From contig NZ_AUCQ01000006.1 in NCBI RefSeq assembly GCF_000429845.1, positions 62,001-126,000 on the forward strand: a stretch of DNA of 64,000 nucleotides, in the 5' to 3' direction. A program made the position numbers and the translations under genes. Shown here one piece after another: positions 36,438-46,003 of the stretch (its first letter is position 1; each line of letters starts with the position of its first letter). The DNA comes from Comamonas composti DSM 21721 (GTDB lineage Bacteria > Pseudomonadota > Gammaproteobacteria > Burkholderiales > Burkholderiaceae_C). The notes beneath the pieces are model-generated. The model worked only from the letters and a program-made list of their open reading frames with translations. It searched no databases and was not told the origin of the DNA.

Positions 36438-37021
36438 CTAGGCAAGAAAAATAGCCATTGAGACATTGAAAATTCTTATCCCGACAATCATTCCAGAAAA
36501 ATAAGACCCGGCAATACTCCACACCCAAAGAGAGAGAAAGCATATAACAAAAAATACACCACAAAATATTTCCAAAGTCATACCATAGGTGTGACCTGTT
36601 GCCACATAAATAGAAAAAGCCGATATCGCCACAATCCAAGCCTTTGGATTCATATATTGTGCAGCAACCCCTGAAATTATGCCTGGTGGGGACGCTTCAT
36701 TGTATTCGCCCACATTTTCCCAAGAAGCTCTAGCCAAGCTGTATGCAAGGTACAGCATGTACAAGGACCCGAGCAAGACCAAGGCATGCTCAGCATAAGG
36801 GAAATACGTAATTGCCGGACTCAACCCGGAGCCTGCAATTACTAAAATAGAAGCAACCCCAGTGTTGCACCCAATATATAGGGAATGGTTCTATTTGCTC
36901 CAAATCTCGCTCCACACATAGCAGAGACAATATTAACCGGCCCGGGACTGGCCGAGGTTGCCAATGAAAATCCTGTCATAGCCAAAAAGTTATTAGAAAA
37001 ATTTTCCGGCATATTTTCCAT
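36438..37021 (-). pseudogene. LysE/RhtB-family amino-acid exporter, frameshifted
   Basis: The N-terminal part runs from ATG 37021 and reads FSLATSASPGPVNIVSAMCGARFGANRTIPYILGATLG, the LysE signature, before hitting TAG near 36850. Loss of one base in the C-run near 36857-36860 explains this: the next frame continues VASILVIAGSGLSP and joins the 128-codon open frame ending at 36438 (YMLYLAYSLA, AAQYMNPKAWIVAISAFS). Restored, it would be about 194 residues, near the family's usual length. The gene is AT-rich compared with its neighbours, suggesting transfer followed by decay. A sequencing error remains possible. Confidence 0.8.
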
Positions 37022-37596
37022 ACATCACGATCCATAACCTCACCAGTGCCCTCAAAATGGGATTTCCACTGGAGAAGCTTTGCCATATAAATGAATCTCC
37101 TTCGTTAGCAGCTGTACCTGAGAAAAATTCTTGCTCATTAAAATAAATCAATGCCCTGTCTCAAAAATGCTTTCGATGAAGAAAAATTGTTTTATGCAAC
37201 AAGGCCATTTTGGTTCAGTCAGCTAATTTCTTGCAAAATCCTTATTTAAGAAACAAGAGAAAATATTATTAAAAATACTCTTTTGTGTGTGTAAAAAATA
37301 CGACTTCATGGGCTTTAATAACGATCCTATATTTGAAATACAACTTGACCAGCTCCACCGTCATCCATGGCATGCGTTTGCGCTTGCCGTCCAACAGATC
37401 GCCGGCAAACGGCCCGCCAGCGCCCGTACAGGCCAAGCTCATGAAGGAGCAGGGCTGCGCTCGCGGCCTGTCATGAGGGCCTTCGACCAGCACCAGCCTC
37501 CTGCCATTGACGTGGAAAAGGCTCAAGGCCAAGCTGCCCGATGCTCCATCACAAGCGCATCTACCGAGGCCGGATGAATGAAAAAACATGGGAAAT
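37022..37596. other. AT-rich intergenic island tail
   Basis: No supported gene. Bases 37022-37330 are AT-rich, with poly-A and poly-T stretches. Bases 37350-37580 switch to high GC and hold a minus-strand open frame of 106 codons (37589-37269) with no recognised family or ribosome site, possibly a gene remnant. The change in composition marks a junction of DNA of different origin just before a tRNA gene. Confidence 0.4.
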
Positions 37597-37626
37597 TTGC
37601 GTCAGCCTGAAAAAATACGCTATACT
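37597..37626 (+). promoter_or_regulatory. Promoter of tRNA-Arg
   Basis: TTGCGT (37597-37602) and TATACT (37621-37626) with an 18-base spacer, ten bases before the mature tRNA 5' end. Close to the sigma-70 consensus. Confidence 0.75.
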
Positions 37627-37636
37627 TCAAGGCTTG

Positions 37637-37713
37637 GCGGCTGTAGCTCAGCTGGATAGAGTACTTGGCTACGAACCAAGGGGTCGTGGGTTCGATTCCT
37701 GCCAGCCGCACCA
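37637..37713 (+). tRNA. tRNA-Arg (anticodon ACG)
   Basis: 77 bases. The acceptor stem GCGGCTG pairs with CAGCCGC, the D-arm is GCTCAGCTGGATAGAGT, the anticodon stem-loop CTTGG-CTACGAA-CCAAG has anticodon ACG, the T-arm contains GGTTCGATTCC, and the 3' CCA is encoded. ACG becomes ICG by deamination and reads CGU/CGC/CGA. Confidence 0.96.
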
Positions 37714-37720
37714 AAACGAC

Positions 37721-37752
37721 AAACCCCGGATTGTTTCAATCCGGGGTTTTTT
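37721..37752 (+). terminator. Rho-independent terminator after tRNA-Arg
   Basis: AAACCCCGGATTG and CAATCCGGGG form a long stem with a TTT loop and a TTTTTT tail, directly after the tRNA. Confidence 0.93.
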
Positions 37753-37756
37753 CGTT

Positions 37757-37796
37757 TGCGCGTGCTGTTTCACGACTGATGCAAACACGCTCTAAG
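37757..37796. repeat. Degenerate remnant of the structured repeat (termini only)
   Basis: GCGTGCTGTTTCACGACT faces GCAAACACGCTCTAAG. These match the two terminal inverted repeats of the 274-bp element with everything between deleted. It lies between the tRNA terminator and greB. Confidence 0.6.
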
Positions 37797-37857
37797 CCGA
37801 AGTACGTCGCCCTGGAGCGCCAGCCCTGATTTTTCAATCTGTGTGAAGATTCGGCTC

Positions 37858-38418
37858 ATGAGCAAGGCTTTCACCAAGGAATCGGATGGCGATGATGACG
37901 AAGACATCGGCGCCCTGCCCCCTCTGCCCACGGGCGGCAAGAACTACATCACGCCCCAGGGCTTTGCGCGGCTTAAGAACGAATTGCTGGCGCTCATAGA
38001 CAACGAGCGCCCGCGCATTGTCGAGACCGTGCACTGGGCGGCCAGTAATGGCGACCGCTCCGAAAACGGCGACTATCTCTACGGCAAAAAGCGGCTGCGC
38101 GAGATCGACAGGCGCATACGCTTTCTGACCAAGCGCCTGGAGATTGCCGAGGTCGTCGATCCCTCGATTCACGCGGGCAGCGAGCAAATCTACTTTGGCG
38201 CCACCGTGAGCTATGCGGACGACGAGGGTGTGGAGCGCCGCATCACCATCATGGGCATAGACGAGGCCGATAGCGCCCAGGCACAGGTCAGCTGGATTGC
38301 GCCCGTCTCGCGCGCCCTGCTCAAGGCACGCGTGGGCGATGAGGTGGCCCTGGCCACCCCGGCCGGCGTGCGCATGCTGGAGGTGCTGGAGGTCAGCTAT
38401 CCAGAACCTTCAAAATAA
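37858..38418 (+). CDS. greB: Transcription elongation factor GreB
   Basis: 186 residues from ATG 37858. After an acidic N-terminal stretch (SDGDDDEDIGALPPLPTGGKNYITPQGFARLKNELLALI) comes the coiled coil with SNGDRSENGDYLYGKKRLREIDRRIRFLTKRLE, the GreB signature whose acidic tip enters the polymerase secondary channel. The C-terminal FKBP-like domain is FGATVSYADDEGVERRITIMG. It rescues backtracked RNA polymerase by promoting transcript cleavage. Confidence 0.95.
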   Translation: MSKAFTKESDGDDDEDIGALPPLPTGGKNYITPQGFARLKNELLALIDNERPRIVETVHWAASNGDRSENGDYLYGKKRLREIDRRIRFLTKRLEIAEVVDPSIHAGSEQIYFGATVSYADDEGVERRITIMGIDEADSAQAQVSWIAPVSRALLKARVGDEVALATPAGVRMLEVLEVSYPEPSK

Positions 38419-38505
38419 GTAGCAGCCAGCGCTTGCCAGCTATCAAACTTCTTGTCAATCAATGAAATTTTGGTACTGGATCAGCGCTGACAGCTATCAA
38501 AAAAG
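38419..38505. repeat. Comamonad AGCGCTTGCCAGCTAT repeat pair
   Basis: CAGCGCTTGCCAGCTATCAAA at about 38428 and CAGCGCTGACAGCTATCAAA at about 38483 are direct repeats in the 127-base gap between convergent greB and lolA. Confidence 0.55.
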
Positions 38506-38545
38506 AGGTCTTGCGACCTCGATTTTTGATTTCCCGGGATGCTTG

Positions 38546-39181
38546 TCATTGCTTGAGCACATCCGCCCCGGCCGGCGCCTTGAACACAAAGGTGGATGCG
38601 GGCAGCGAGGGCTGGATCTGCAACTGCCCGAAGCGCAGCAAGGAACGCTGGCCGAAGCTGTCGATGATGTCCAGCGCCTGCAGCCCGCCATCGGCCGCAA
38701 AGCCTACGCGCACGCTCTGGAGCTGGCCGTTCCTGTCCTTGGGCGTGGCCTGGACCCATTGCAGCCCGCCCTCGTCGGCCTGGTTGCTGAGCTCAAAGCT
38801 GCTTTGCAAGGCCTTGAGATCGGCGGCCGACGTCAGTATCGCCGCAGGCGTGCTGCCCAGGGCCTGGCCCTGACTGCGCTCGGTGACCTGGTTGAGATCA
38901 GCGTCATAAAGCCATAGCGTCTTGCCGTCGGCGACTATGGTCTGCTCGAACGGCTTGGTGTAGACGAACTTGAACTTGCCCGGGCGCTGGAACTCGAAAT
39001 GCCCGCTGGAATTCTTGGTCCGCGGCGCCTGCCCGTCCTTGGCCGGCGAGGTCACGGCCTGGGTGAAGTCGGCACGGCCGGCCTGGGCATTCTTCATGAA
39101 GGCCTCCAGGCTTTGCAGGCCGTCGGCCCAGGTCAGGCCAGCAAAGCCAACGATGGCGATGGCAGTAATGATTTTTTTCAT
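38546..39181 (-). CDS. lolA: Outer-membrane lipoprotein carrier protein LolA
   Basis: 211 residues from ATG 39181. The signal peptide MKKIITAIAIVGFAGLTWA is followed by DGLQSLEAFMKNAQAGRADFTQAV, then NSSGHFEFQRPGKFKFVYTKPFEQTIVADGKTLWLYDADLNQVT, the LolA beta-sheet core. It carries lipoproteins across the periplasm from LolCDE to LolB. It starts 115 bases after ftsK, the usual neighbour. Confidence 0.94.
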   Translation of the reverse strand: MKKIITAIAIVGFAGLTWADGLQSLEAFMKNAQAGRADFTQAVTSPAKDGQAPRTKNSSGHFEFQRPGKFKFVYTKPFEQTIVADGKTLWLYDADLNQVTERSQGQALGSTPAAILTSAADLKALQSSFELSNQADEGGLQWVQATPKDRNGQLQSVRVGFAADGGLQALDIIDSFGQRSLLRFGQLQIQPSLPASTFVFKAPAGADVLKQ

Positions 39182-39296
39182 AGCAGTTTCTCCAACACGG
39201 GCCCAAGGCCGTGGCCCCCTGATTGAGCCTGTTCCAAGGCGCTTGTTCCACAAAGAAAAGTAAACGCCACCGCCAGCCTTGCCTGCCGGCCCACGC

Positions 39297-41651
39297 CTAC
39301 TCCCGCCCGGGAACCAGCACCTCGCGCTGACCGCTCGCCGTCAGGGCGCTGACCAGGCCCGCCTTTTCCATGTCCTCGAGCAGGCGTGCCGAGCGGTTGT
39401 AGCCGATTCTGAGCTTGCGCTGCACATAGGAGATGCTGGCCTTGCGGTCCTTGAGCACGACCTCCACGGCCTGGTCGTACATGGGGTCCTTCTCGCCGCC
39501 GCCTTCTCCGTCGCCGCCGGCTTCGCCATCGCCGTCACCGGCCGCAGCTTCGAGCACGCCGTCGATGTAGTCGGGCTCGCCCTGCTCCTTGAGATAGCTG
39601 ACCACGCGGTGCACCTCGTCATCCGAGACAAAGGCCCCGTGCACGCGCACCGGCAGGCCCGTGCCGCTGGCCATGTAGAGCATGTCGCCCATGCCCAGCA
39701 GGGACTCGGCGCCCATCTGGTCGAGCACGGTGCGGCTGTCGATCTTGCTGGAGACCTGAAACGCAATGCGTGTGGGGATGTTGGCCTTGATCAGGCCCGT
39801 GATCACGTCCACGCTGGGGCGCTGGGTTGCCAGAATCAGATGGATGCCGGCCGCACGCGCCTTTTGCGCAAGGCGGGCGATCAGCTCCTCGATCTTCTTG
39901 CCGACGACCATCATCAGGTCCGCCAGCTCGTCGATCACGATGACGATGTGGGGCAGGCGCTGCAGCGGCTCGGGCTCCTCGGGTGTGAGGCTGAAGGGGT
40001 TGGGAATCGACTCCTCGCGCGCCTTGGCCTCGTCGATCTTGGTGTTGTAGCCAGCCAGGTTGCGCACTCCGAGCTTGCTCATGAGCTTGTAGCGCCTCTC
40101 CATCTCGGCCACGCACCAGTTCAGGCCGTTGGCCGCCTGCTTCATGTCGGTGACCACGGGGCACAGCAGGTGCGGAATGCCTTCATAGACCGACATCTCC
40201 AGCATCTTGGGGTCGATCATCAAGAGGCGCACATCGCGCGCCTCGGCCTTGTAGAGCAGCGAGAGAATCATGGCATTGATCCCCACGGACTTGCCCGATC
40301 CCGTGGTGCCGGCCACCAGCACGTGGGGCATCTTGGCCAAGTCGGCAACCACGGGGTTGCCCACGATGTCTTTGCCCAGGCCCATGGTCAGCATGCTCTT
40401 GGCATCGTGATAGATCTGGGAGCCCAGCACCTCGGACAGGCGAATCGACTGGCGCTTGGCATTGGGCAGCTCCAGCGCCATGAAGTTCTTGCCGGGAATG
40501 GTCTCGATCACGCGTATCGACACCAGGGACAGCGAGCGCGCCAGATCCTTGGCCAGATTCACGATCTGCGAGCCCTTGACGCCCGTGGCCGGCTCGATCT
40601 CGTAGCGCGTGATCACGGGGCCGGGCATGGCGGCGACCACGCGCACTTCCACGCCAAAATCCTTGAGACGCTTTTCGATGAGCCGGCTGGTCATCTCCAG
40701 GGTTTCGGGCGAGACGCTCTCCTGGCGCTGCTGCACGGCATCGAGCAGGTCCACCTGGGGCAGCTTGCTGTCGGGCAGATCGGTGAACAAGGGCTTTTGC
40801 CTTTCCTTGATCACGCGCTGGCTGGGCGCAGCCGACTCCTGCAGCACGGGCTCGATGATCTGCACGGGCTGGGCCGCATGCTGGGCCACGCTTTCGCTGC
40901 GCACCTCCTCCACCACTTCTTCGCGCTCGCGCGCCGCGCGTCGGCCCGCAGCCGCATCCCGGGCTTTCTCGCGACTGCTGAGCAGCCGTTGCAGCACGCC
41001 GTCAAGGCGCGCGCCCAGGCCTTCGGCCAGGCGCCCCCAGGAAAAGCGGAACACCATGGCCAGGCCGATCACGACGACACAGATCCCGATCAGGCCCGAG
41101 CCCACAAACCCCAGCCAGTGCAGGCTGGGTTGGCCCACTATGTGGCCGAAGACACCGCCAGCAGGGCCGGGCAGCAGGCTTTCGAAGCGGTAAAGCCGCG
41201 TCCACTCGAGCACGCAGCTCGCGCCCAGCAGCAAGGCCAGCCCGCCCCAGAAGCGCAAACGCCTGCGCCATAGCGGCGGCAGAACCATGCCCTCGCGCGG
41301 CACGCCCCCGCGCATCCAGCGTGCAAAAGAGGAGAACCAGGTCTGCAGCGAGGCCAGCACCAGCCACCACACCGACATGCCAAAGCCGAAATAGCTGGCA
41401 TCGGCCAACCAGGCGCCGGCCCGCCCCATCCAGTTGTTGACCAGCCGCCCATCGCCCGAGGTCGACCAGGCCGCATCCAGGGACGAATAGCTGAGCATGG
41501 AGGCCAGCCAGAACACCAGGGCCAACAGGCCCATGAGCAGCAGCACCTCATGACTGAAACGCGCCACTCCATGGCGCAGGGTACCTGTCTTGGCCTTGGC
41601 GGCAGGCTTGCCCGAAGAAGAGGGATTCAGAGCGTTCAATGAATAAGTCAT
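39297..41651 (-). CDS. ftsK: DNA translocase FtsK
   Basis: 784 residues from ATG 41651. The N-terminal 200 residues hold four to five membrane spans, followed by a short Arg/Glu-rich linker. The motor domain has Walker [16 protein letters not shown], Walker [20 protein letters not shown] and [45 protein letters not shown]. The C-terminal gamma winged helix [31 protein letters not shown] recognises KOPS sites. It pumps chromosome dimers at the septum. The linker is short compared with E. coli FtsK. Confidence 0.96.
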   Translation of the reverse strand: MTYSLNALNPSSSGKPAAKAKTGTLRHGVARFSHEVLLLMGLLALVFWLASMLSYSSLDAAWSTSGDGRLVNNWMGRAGAWLADASYFGFGMSVWWLVLASLQTWFSSFARWMRGGVPREGMVLPPLWRRRLRFWGGLALLLGASCVLEWTRLYRFESLLPGPAGGVFGHIVGQPSLHWLGFVGSGLIGICVVVIGLAMVFRFSWGRLAEGLGARLDGVLQRLLSSREKARDAAAGRRAAREREEVVEEVRSESVAQHAAQPVQIIEPVLQESAAPSQRVIKERQKPLFTDLPDSKLPQVDLLDAVQQRQESVSPETLEMTSRLIEKRLKDFGVEVRVVAAMPGPVITRYEIEPATGVKGSQIVNLAKDLARSLSLVSIRVIETIPGKNFMALELPNAKRQSIRLSEVLGSQIYHDAKSMLTMGLGKDIVGNPVVADLAKMPHVLVAGTTGSGKSVGINAMILSLLYKAEARDVRLLMIDPKMLEMSVYEGIPHLLCPVVTDMKQAANGLNWCVAEMERRYKLMSKLGVRNLAGYNTKIDEAKAREESIPNPFSLTPEEPEPLQRLPHIVIVIDELADLMMVVGKKIEELIARLAQKARAAGIHLILATQRPSVDVITGLIKANIPTRIAFQVSSKIDSRTVLDQMGAESLLGMGDMLYMASGTGLPVRVHGAFVSDDEVHRVVSYLKEQGEPDYIDGVLEAAAGDGDGEAGGDGEGGGEKDPMYDQAVEVVLKDRKASISYVQRKLRIGYNRSARLLEDMEKAGLVSALTASGQREVLVPGRE

Positions 41652-41879
41652 ACGCAGGCTGGAGCTTACTCCAGGCCCTAAAAAGCGGACCTGCAACAAG
41701 CCCGGGCAACCCAATAGCCTAATACATGCCATTGCAGCCACCCCGCATACAAGCGCTTTACCTAGTTGATGAAAATGATTTTTAACTATCTAGGACATTA
41801 CACAGGATACAGGCACGATGGCACGCCACAAGCGATACTTGCGGCCCTGTCTTTCGTCATCTGTCAGCGCGCGCCTTGA

Positions 41880-42857
<978 letters not shown>

Positions 42858-42862
42858 GCCGC

Positions 42863-42893
42863 TTGCAAGGTTTTCGAGCTTTTCCGCTATAAT
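42863..42893 (+). promoter_or_regulatory. Promoter of rpmB-rpmG
   Basis: TTGCAA (42863-42868) and a perfect TATAAT (42888-42893), 19 bases apart, start right after the trxB stop. The implied leader before rpmB is about 200 bases. Confidence 0.7.
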
Positions 42894-43103
42894 CGCGGGC
42901 TTTGCTGGATTTGAAGTTGGTTTCAGACAGCGTCTTTTCCCTGATATGCATCGCTTGATGCGCATCGAGGTGCCGGCGCCAGGCTCTGGATCCACCCATG
43001 CAATCGGGTTTACCGCCACCCTACTGGCGAGGTGAGGCCGCAGGTCATCTCCATTTCGATGGGGCTTCGACAAGCGGCTGTTTAACTGAATCGGAGTGTC
43101 CTT

Positions 43104-43337
43104 ATGGCACGCGTATGTGAAGTCACGGGCAAGAAGCCCATGGTGGGCAACAATGTTTCCCACGCCAACAACAAGACCAAGCGCCGCTTCCTGCCCAACC
43201 TGCAGTACCGTCGCTTCTGGGTTGAGAGCGAAAACCGCTGGGTGCGCCTGCGCGTTTCCAGCGCCGCCCTGCGCCTGATCGACAAGAACGGTATCGACTC
43301 CGTGCTCGCAGACATGCGCGCCCGTGGCCAAGCCTAA
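43104..43337 (+). CDS. rpmB: 50S ribosomal protein L28
   Basis: 77 residues beginning [39 protein letters not shown], the standard L28 sequence. A CGGAG ribosome site precedes it. It is followed 26 bases later by rpmG, the conserved pairing. Confidence 0.97.
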   Translation: MARVCEVTGKKPMVGNNVSHANNKTKRRFLPNLQYRRFWVESENRWVRLRVSSAALRLIDKNGIDSVLADMRARGQA

Positions 43338-43363
43338 TCCCCTGAGAAAGAAGGAGAAACATC

Positions 43364-43534
43364 ATGGCTGCTAAAGGCGGACGCGAAAAAATCAAGCTGG
43401 CTTCGACGGCTGGCACCGGTCACTTCTACACGACCACCAAGAACAAGAAGACCATGCCCGAGAAGATGTCGATCATCAAGTTCGACCCCAAGGCTCGCAA
43501 GCATGTGGAGTACAAGGAAGCCAAGCTGAAGTAA
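43364..43534 (+). CDS. rpmG: 50S ribosomal protein L33
   Basis: 56 residues, [29 protein letters not shown] continuing to VEYKEAKLK. An AAGGAG ribosome site is eight bases before ATG 43364. The Cys pairs of zinc-binding L33 are absent, so this is the zinc-independent form. Confidence 0.97.
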   Translation: MAAKGGREKIKLASTAGTGHFYTTTKNKKTMPEKMSIIKFDPKARKHVEYKEAKLK

Positions 43535-43555
43535 TTCGGCAAAGCCCTGCTCCCG

Positions 43556-43590
43556 AAAAAACCGCCTCGCATCCGCGCAGGCGGTTTTTT
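43556..43590 (+). terminator. Rho-independent terminator after rpmG
   Basis: AAAAAACCGCCT and AGGCGGTTTTTT form the stem; the loop is GCG-rich. It may also serve the convergent MocR-type gene, because the flanking A-run and T-run make it bidirectional. Confidence 0.9.
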
Positions 43591-43660
43591 CATGTCCGAA
43601 CCGCTGAAGCGAAAAGGTCTTGCAGGACCCAATCCCTCAGTTCCTCCCAAGCAAAACGGT

Positions 43661-45154
43661 TCAGGCGGCATCCATCTGCTTGCGCATGAGCCCGCCCAGC
43701 TCGCGGTACGCATGCTCCACCTCTGGCGTGAACGGCAGCCCGCAGCTCAGGCGCAGGAAGTGCTCATACTGCCCGGTATTGGAGAACATCGGCCCGGGCG
43801 CCACCCGGATGCCGCGCGCCAGCGCATCGTCATACAAGCGGCTCGAAGAAACCTGGGGCGGCAGTTCCATCCACAGGCTCAAGCCCCCAGGCGGCAGGCT
43901 AAAGCGCGTGCCCTGCGGAAAATGGCGTGCAATGGCCTGCGCCGCCTGCTCGCGCTGCACACGCAGTGCCGTGCGCAGGCGGCGCAGATGACGCTCGTAG
44001 GCTGGCGAGTCGAGAATGCGCGCAGCCAGCAGTTGCGACCAGGTCTGCATGTTGCGCGTGCGCGCGAACTTGAACATCTGCACGCGTGCATGCCAGCGGC
44101 CTGCACTCATCCAGCCCTGGCGCAGACCCGGGGCAAAGCTCTTGCTCAGCGAGGCGCAATAGATCACGCAGCCCTCCTCCCCGACAGCATCCCAGGCCTT
44201 TGCGGGGCGCAGCACCTGGTCGGTCTCGACGAACTCGCGGTAGATGTCGTCCTCGATGAGCGCCAGGCCATGGTCTGCACACAGCCTGACCAGTCTCTGC
44301 TTGTGGGCGTCAGGCATCATGCAGCCCATGGGCATCTGCAGATGCGGCACGACCACCACGGCCTTGAGCCTGGGCTCGGTGCGGATGGCCAGCTCCAGAG
44401 CCTCCAGCGACAGTCCGGTCTGCGGACTGCAGGGAATCTCCAGCGCACGCATGCCCTGCACCTCGATGGCCTGCAGAATGCCGTGGAAGGTCGGAGACTC
44501 CACGGCCACCACATCGCCCGGTTGGGCCACGGCTTCCAGCGCCAGATTCACGGCCTCGGAATTGCCCAGGGTGGCACTCACATGCCGGGGAGCAATGCTC
44601 ACACCAAAGCCCAGCGCATGTCTTGCCATGACCTCCTGAAACAGCACATGGGTGGATGGGGCAGAAGGACCATGCACCCAGATATCAGGCTGCTCGCGCA
44701 ACAAGCCCGTGGCCAGACGATTGAGCGCGGCGGTATCGAACAGCGAAGGCGCAGGCATGGCACTGCCCAGGTCGACTCTCAGCGGCCCCGCCAGGCGTGC
44801 CTTTTCCAGAATCACGGAGATACGCTCGTTGACGCCTGCAAAGGCCTGGACATCGGGTTTGAGAGGCTTGCGCAGATCCGGCTCGCGCACGGCAGGCAAG
44901 GCGGCCATGGCCTGCTCCACTGGCACGCGCACAAAATAGCCCACACGCTCACGCGCCTCGACCAGCCGCGCATCCTCAAGGCTGCGCAACACCTGCAAGG
45001 CCGTGGACAGGCTGACTCTGTGACGCTGGCGCAGCTCACGCACCGAAGGCAGTTTCATGCCGGGCTTCAAGCTGCCGCTGGCTATCGCCTGTTCGTAAAA
45101 ATAGGCCAGGCGCCGGTAGATGGGAAGCGTCTCGATATCCAAAGGTTTGAGCAT
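43661..45154 (-). CDS. MocR-type regulator (GntR winged helix fused to aminotransferase fold)
   Basis: 497 residues from ATG 45154. A GntR helix-turn-helix at about 10-75 (GSLKPGMKLPSVRELRQRHRVSLSTALQVLRSLE) is followed by a class I aminotransferase-like domain with the PLP lysine K338 in YCASLSKSFAPGLRQGW and EDDIYREF near 301. MocR proteins use PLP as a sensor and usually regulate a divergent gene. Here that is the DUF2917-like gene starting 192 bases away, a pairing that suggests direct control. Confidence 0.92.
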   Translation of the reverse strand: MLKPLDIETLPIYRRLAYFYEQAIASGSLKPGMKLPSVRELRQRHRVSLSTALQVLRSLEDARLVEARERVGYFVRVPVEQAMAALPAVREPDLRKPLKPDVQAFAGVNERISVILEKARLAGPLRVDLGSAMPAPSLFDTAALNRLATGLLREQPDIWVHGPSAPSTHVLFQEVMARHALGFGVSIAPRHVSATLGNSEAVNLALEAVAQPGDVVAVESPTFHGILQAIEVQGMRALEIPCSPQTGLSLEALELAIRTEPRLKAVVVVPHLQMPMGCMMPDAHKQRLVRLCADHGLALIEDDIYREFVETDQVLRPAKAWDAVGEEGCVIYCASLSKSFAPGLRQGWMSAGRWHARVQMFKFARTRNMQTWSQLLAARILDSPAYERHLRRLRTALRVQREQAAQAIARHFPQGTRFSLPPGGLSLWMELPPQVSSSRLYDDALARGIRVAPGPMFSNTGQYEHFLRLSCGLPFTPEVEHAYRELGGLMRKQMDAA

Positions 45155-45345
45155 GTTCAAAACGCCAAAGCTGCATGTTGCCGCACGCAAATGCCCTGGG
45201 ACAGATACAGAACAGGCAGATTCAGAGCATAACAGTGAGACAAAATAATCAGCTGTCATGGTCTTCCGGCAAAGCAGCTGTACCTGCCCTGAAAGCGCCG
45301 GGTTTTTTACGCTCTTGCATCTCCCCCGCTTTCAGGAGCCTGGCC

Positions 45346-45732
45346 ATGCACTTATCCGTTCACCCCATTTCCGAGACCTCGCCCACCACACCACGCCCCG
45401 GGGCAAGGCCTCATACGCTGGAGCTGCAGAGCAAGCAAAGCCGCAGCCTGTGCCTGCCCCCGGACCATGAGCTGTACTGCCTCGAAGGCCAGGCCTGGCT
45501 GGAAGCAGGTCCTTTGCTCTACGGCCAGGTCCTAGGCCAGGGCCGGCAACTGTTAGAGGCCGGCCAGCGCGTTCAAGCCAAAGAAGCCCTTTGGATCAGT
45601 ATCACAGCCCGTACGGACCTGTGCCTGGCTTTGCAGGAGCTCCAGCCCCAGACGCTCATCAGCCCTTGGCCGGGAGCCTTGTTGAAGGCGCTTAAAAAGC
45701 GTTTGCGTCCTCAGAGCGTGTTCACGTTCTAA
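45346..45732 (+). CDS. DUF2917-like small protein
   Basis: 128 residues from ATG 45346, preceded by AGGAG. The central HTLELQSKQSRSLCLPPDHELYCLEGQAWLEAGPL resembles the DUF2917 domain, which has a cupin-like strand pattern and no known activity. The last codons (AGC GTG TTC ACG TTC TAA) match the terminal inverted repeats of the structured repeat. The native C-terminus has therefore probably been replaced by repeat sequence, and the TAA itself is the edge of the next copy. Confidence 0.7.
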   Translation: MHLSVHPISETSPTTPRPGARPHTLELQSKQSRSLCLPPDHELYCLEGQAWLEAGPLLYGQVLGQGRQLLEAGQRVQAKEALWISITARTDLCLALQELQPQTLISPWPGALLKALKKRLRPQSVFTF

Positions 45733-46003
45733 GAACGTGTTTACGATCTCCTCGGTGCCGCGCCAGTGTCTTTGCGGGATGGGATACAAAGCGCGATACC
45801 GTAGCAATAGCCGTGCTATTGCGAGGATTCGCAACGCTGTAGACCGCCCGCAAAGGCACTGGCCCGAAGGGTTGGAGCGAAATCGGGTGATTTCTTCGCG
45901 CTGTGGCTTGCTTGCACCCCGGTGCAAGCTGCGCCCCATCGCTTTGAACTCATCCCGATTGCGCTCCAACGCGGCAGCGTAGAGATCGTAAACACGTTCT
46001 AAG
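45730..46003 (-). repeat. Structured dispersed repeat, copy 2 (274 bp, inverted)
   Basis: Same element as 23303-23575 in opposite orientation. The left end TAAGAACGTGTTTACGATCTC provides the TAA of the DUF2917-like gene. The right end GAGATCGTAAACACGTTCTAAG provides, on the minus strand, the TAG of the desaturase gene. Internal arms (CCAGTGTCTTTGCGGG, GCAATAGC-CGT-GCTATTGC, GCTTGCACC-GG-GGTGCAAGC) are conserved. Confidence 0.9.

Noticed and set aside
37269-37589. 106-codon minus-strand open frame before tRNA-Arg
   Set aside because: No family, no ribosome site, and composition changes in the middle of the frame; kept only as a possible remnant.
39279-41273. 664-codon plus-strand open frame opposite ftsK
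   Set aside because: Antisense shadow of the FtsK motor domain, His/Gln/Ala-rich, with no motif.
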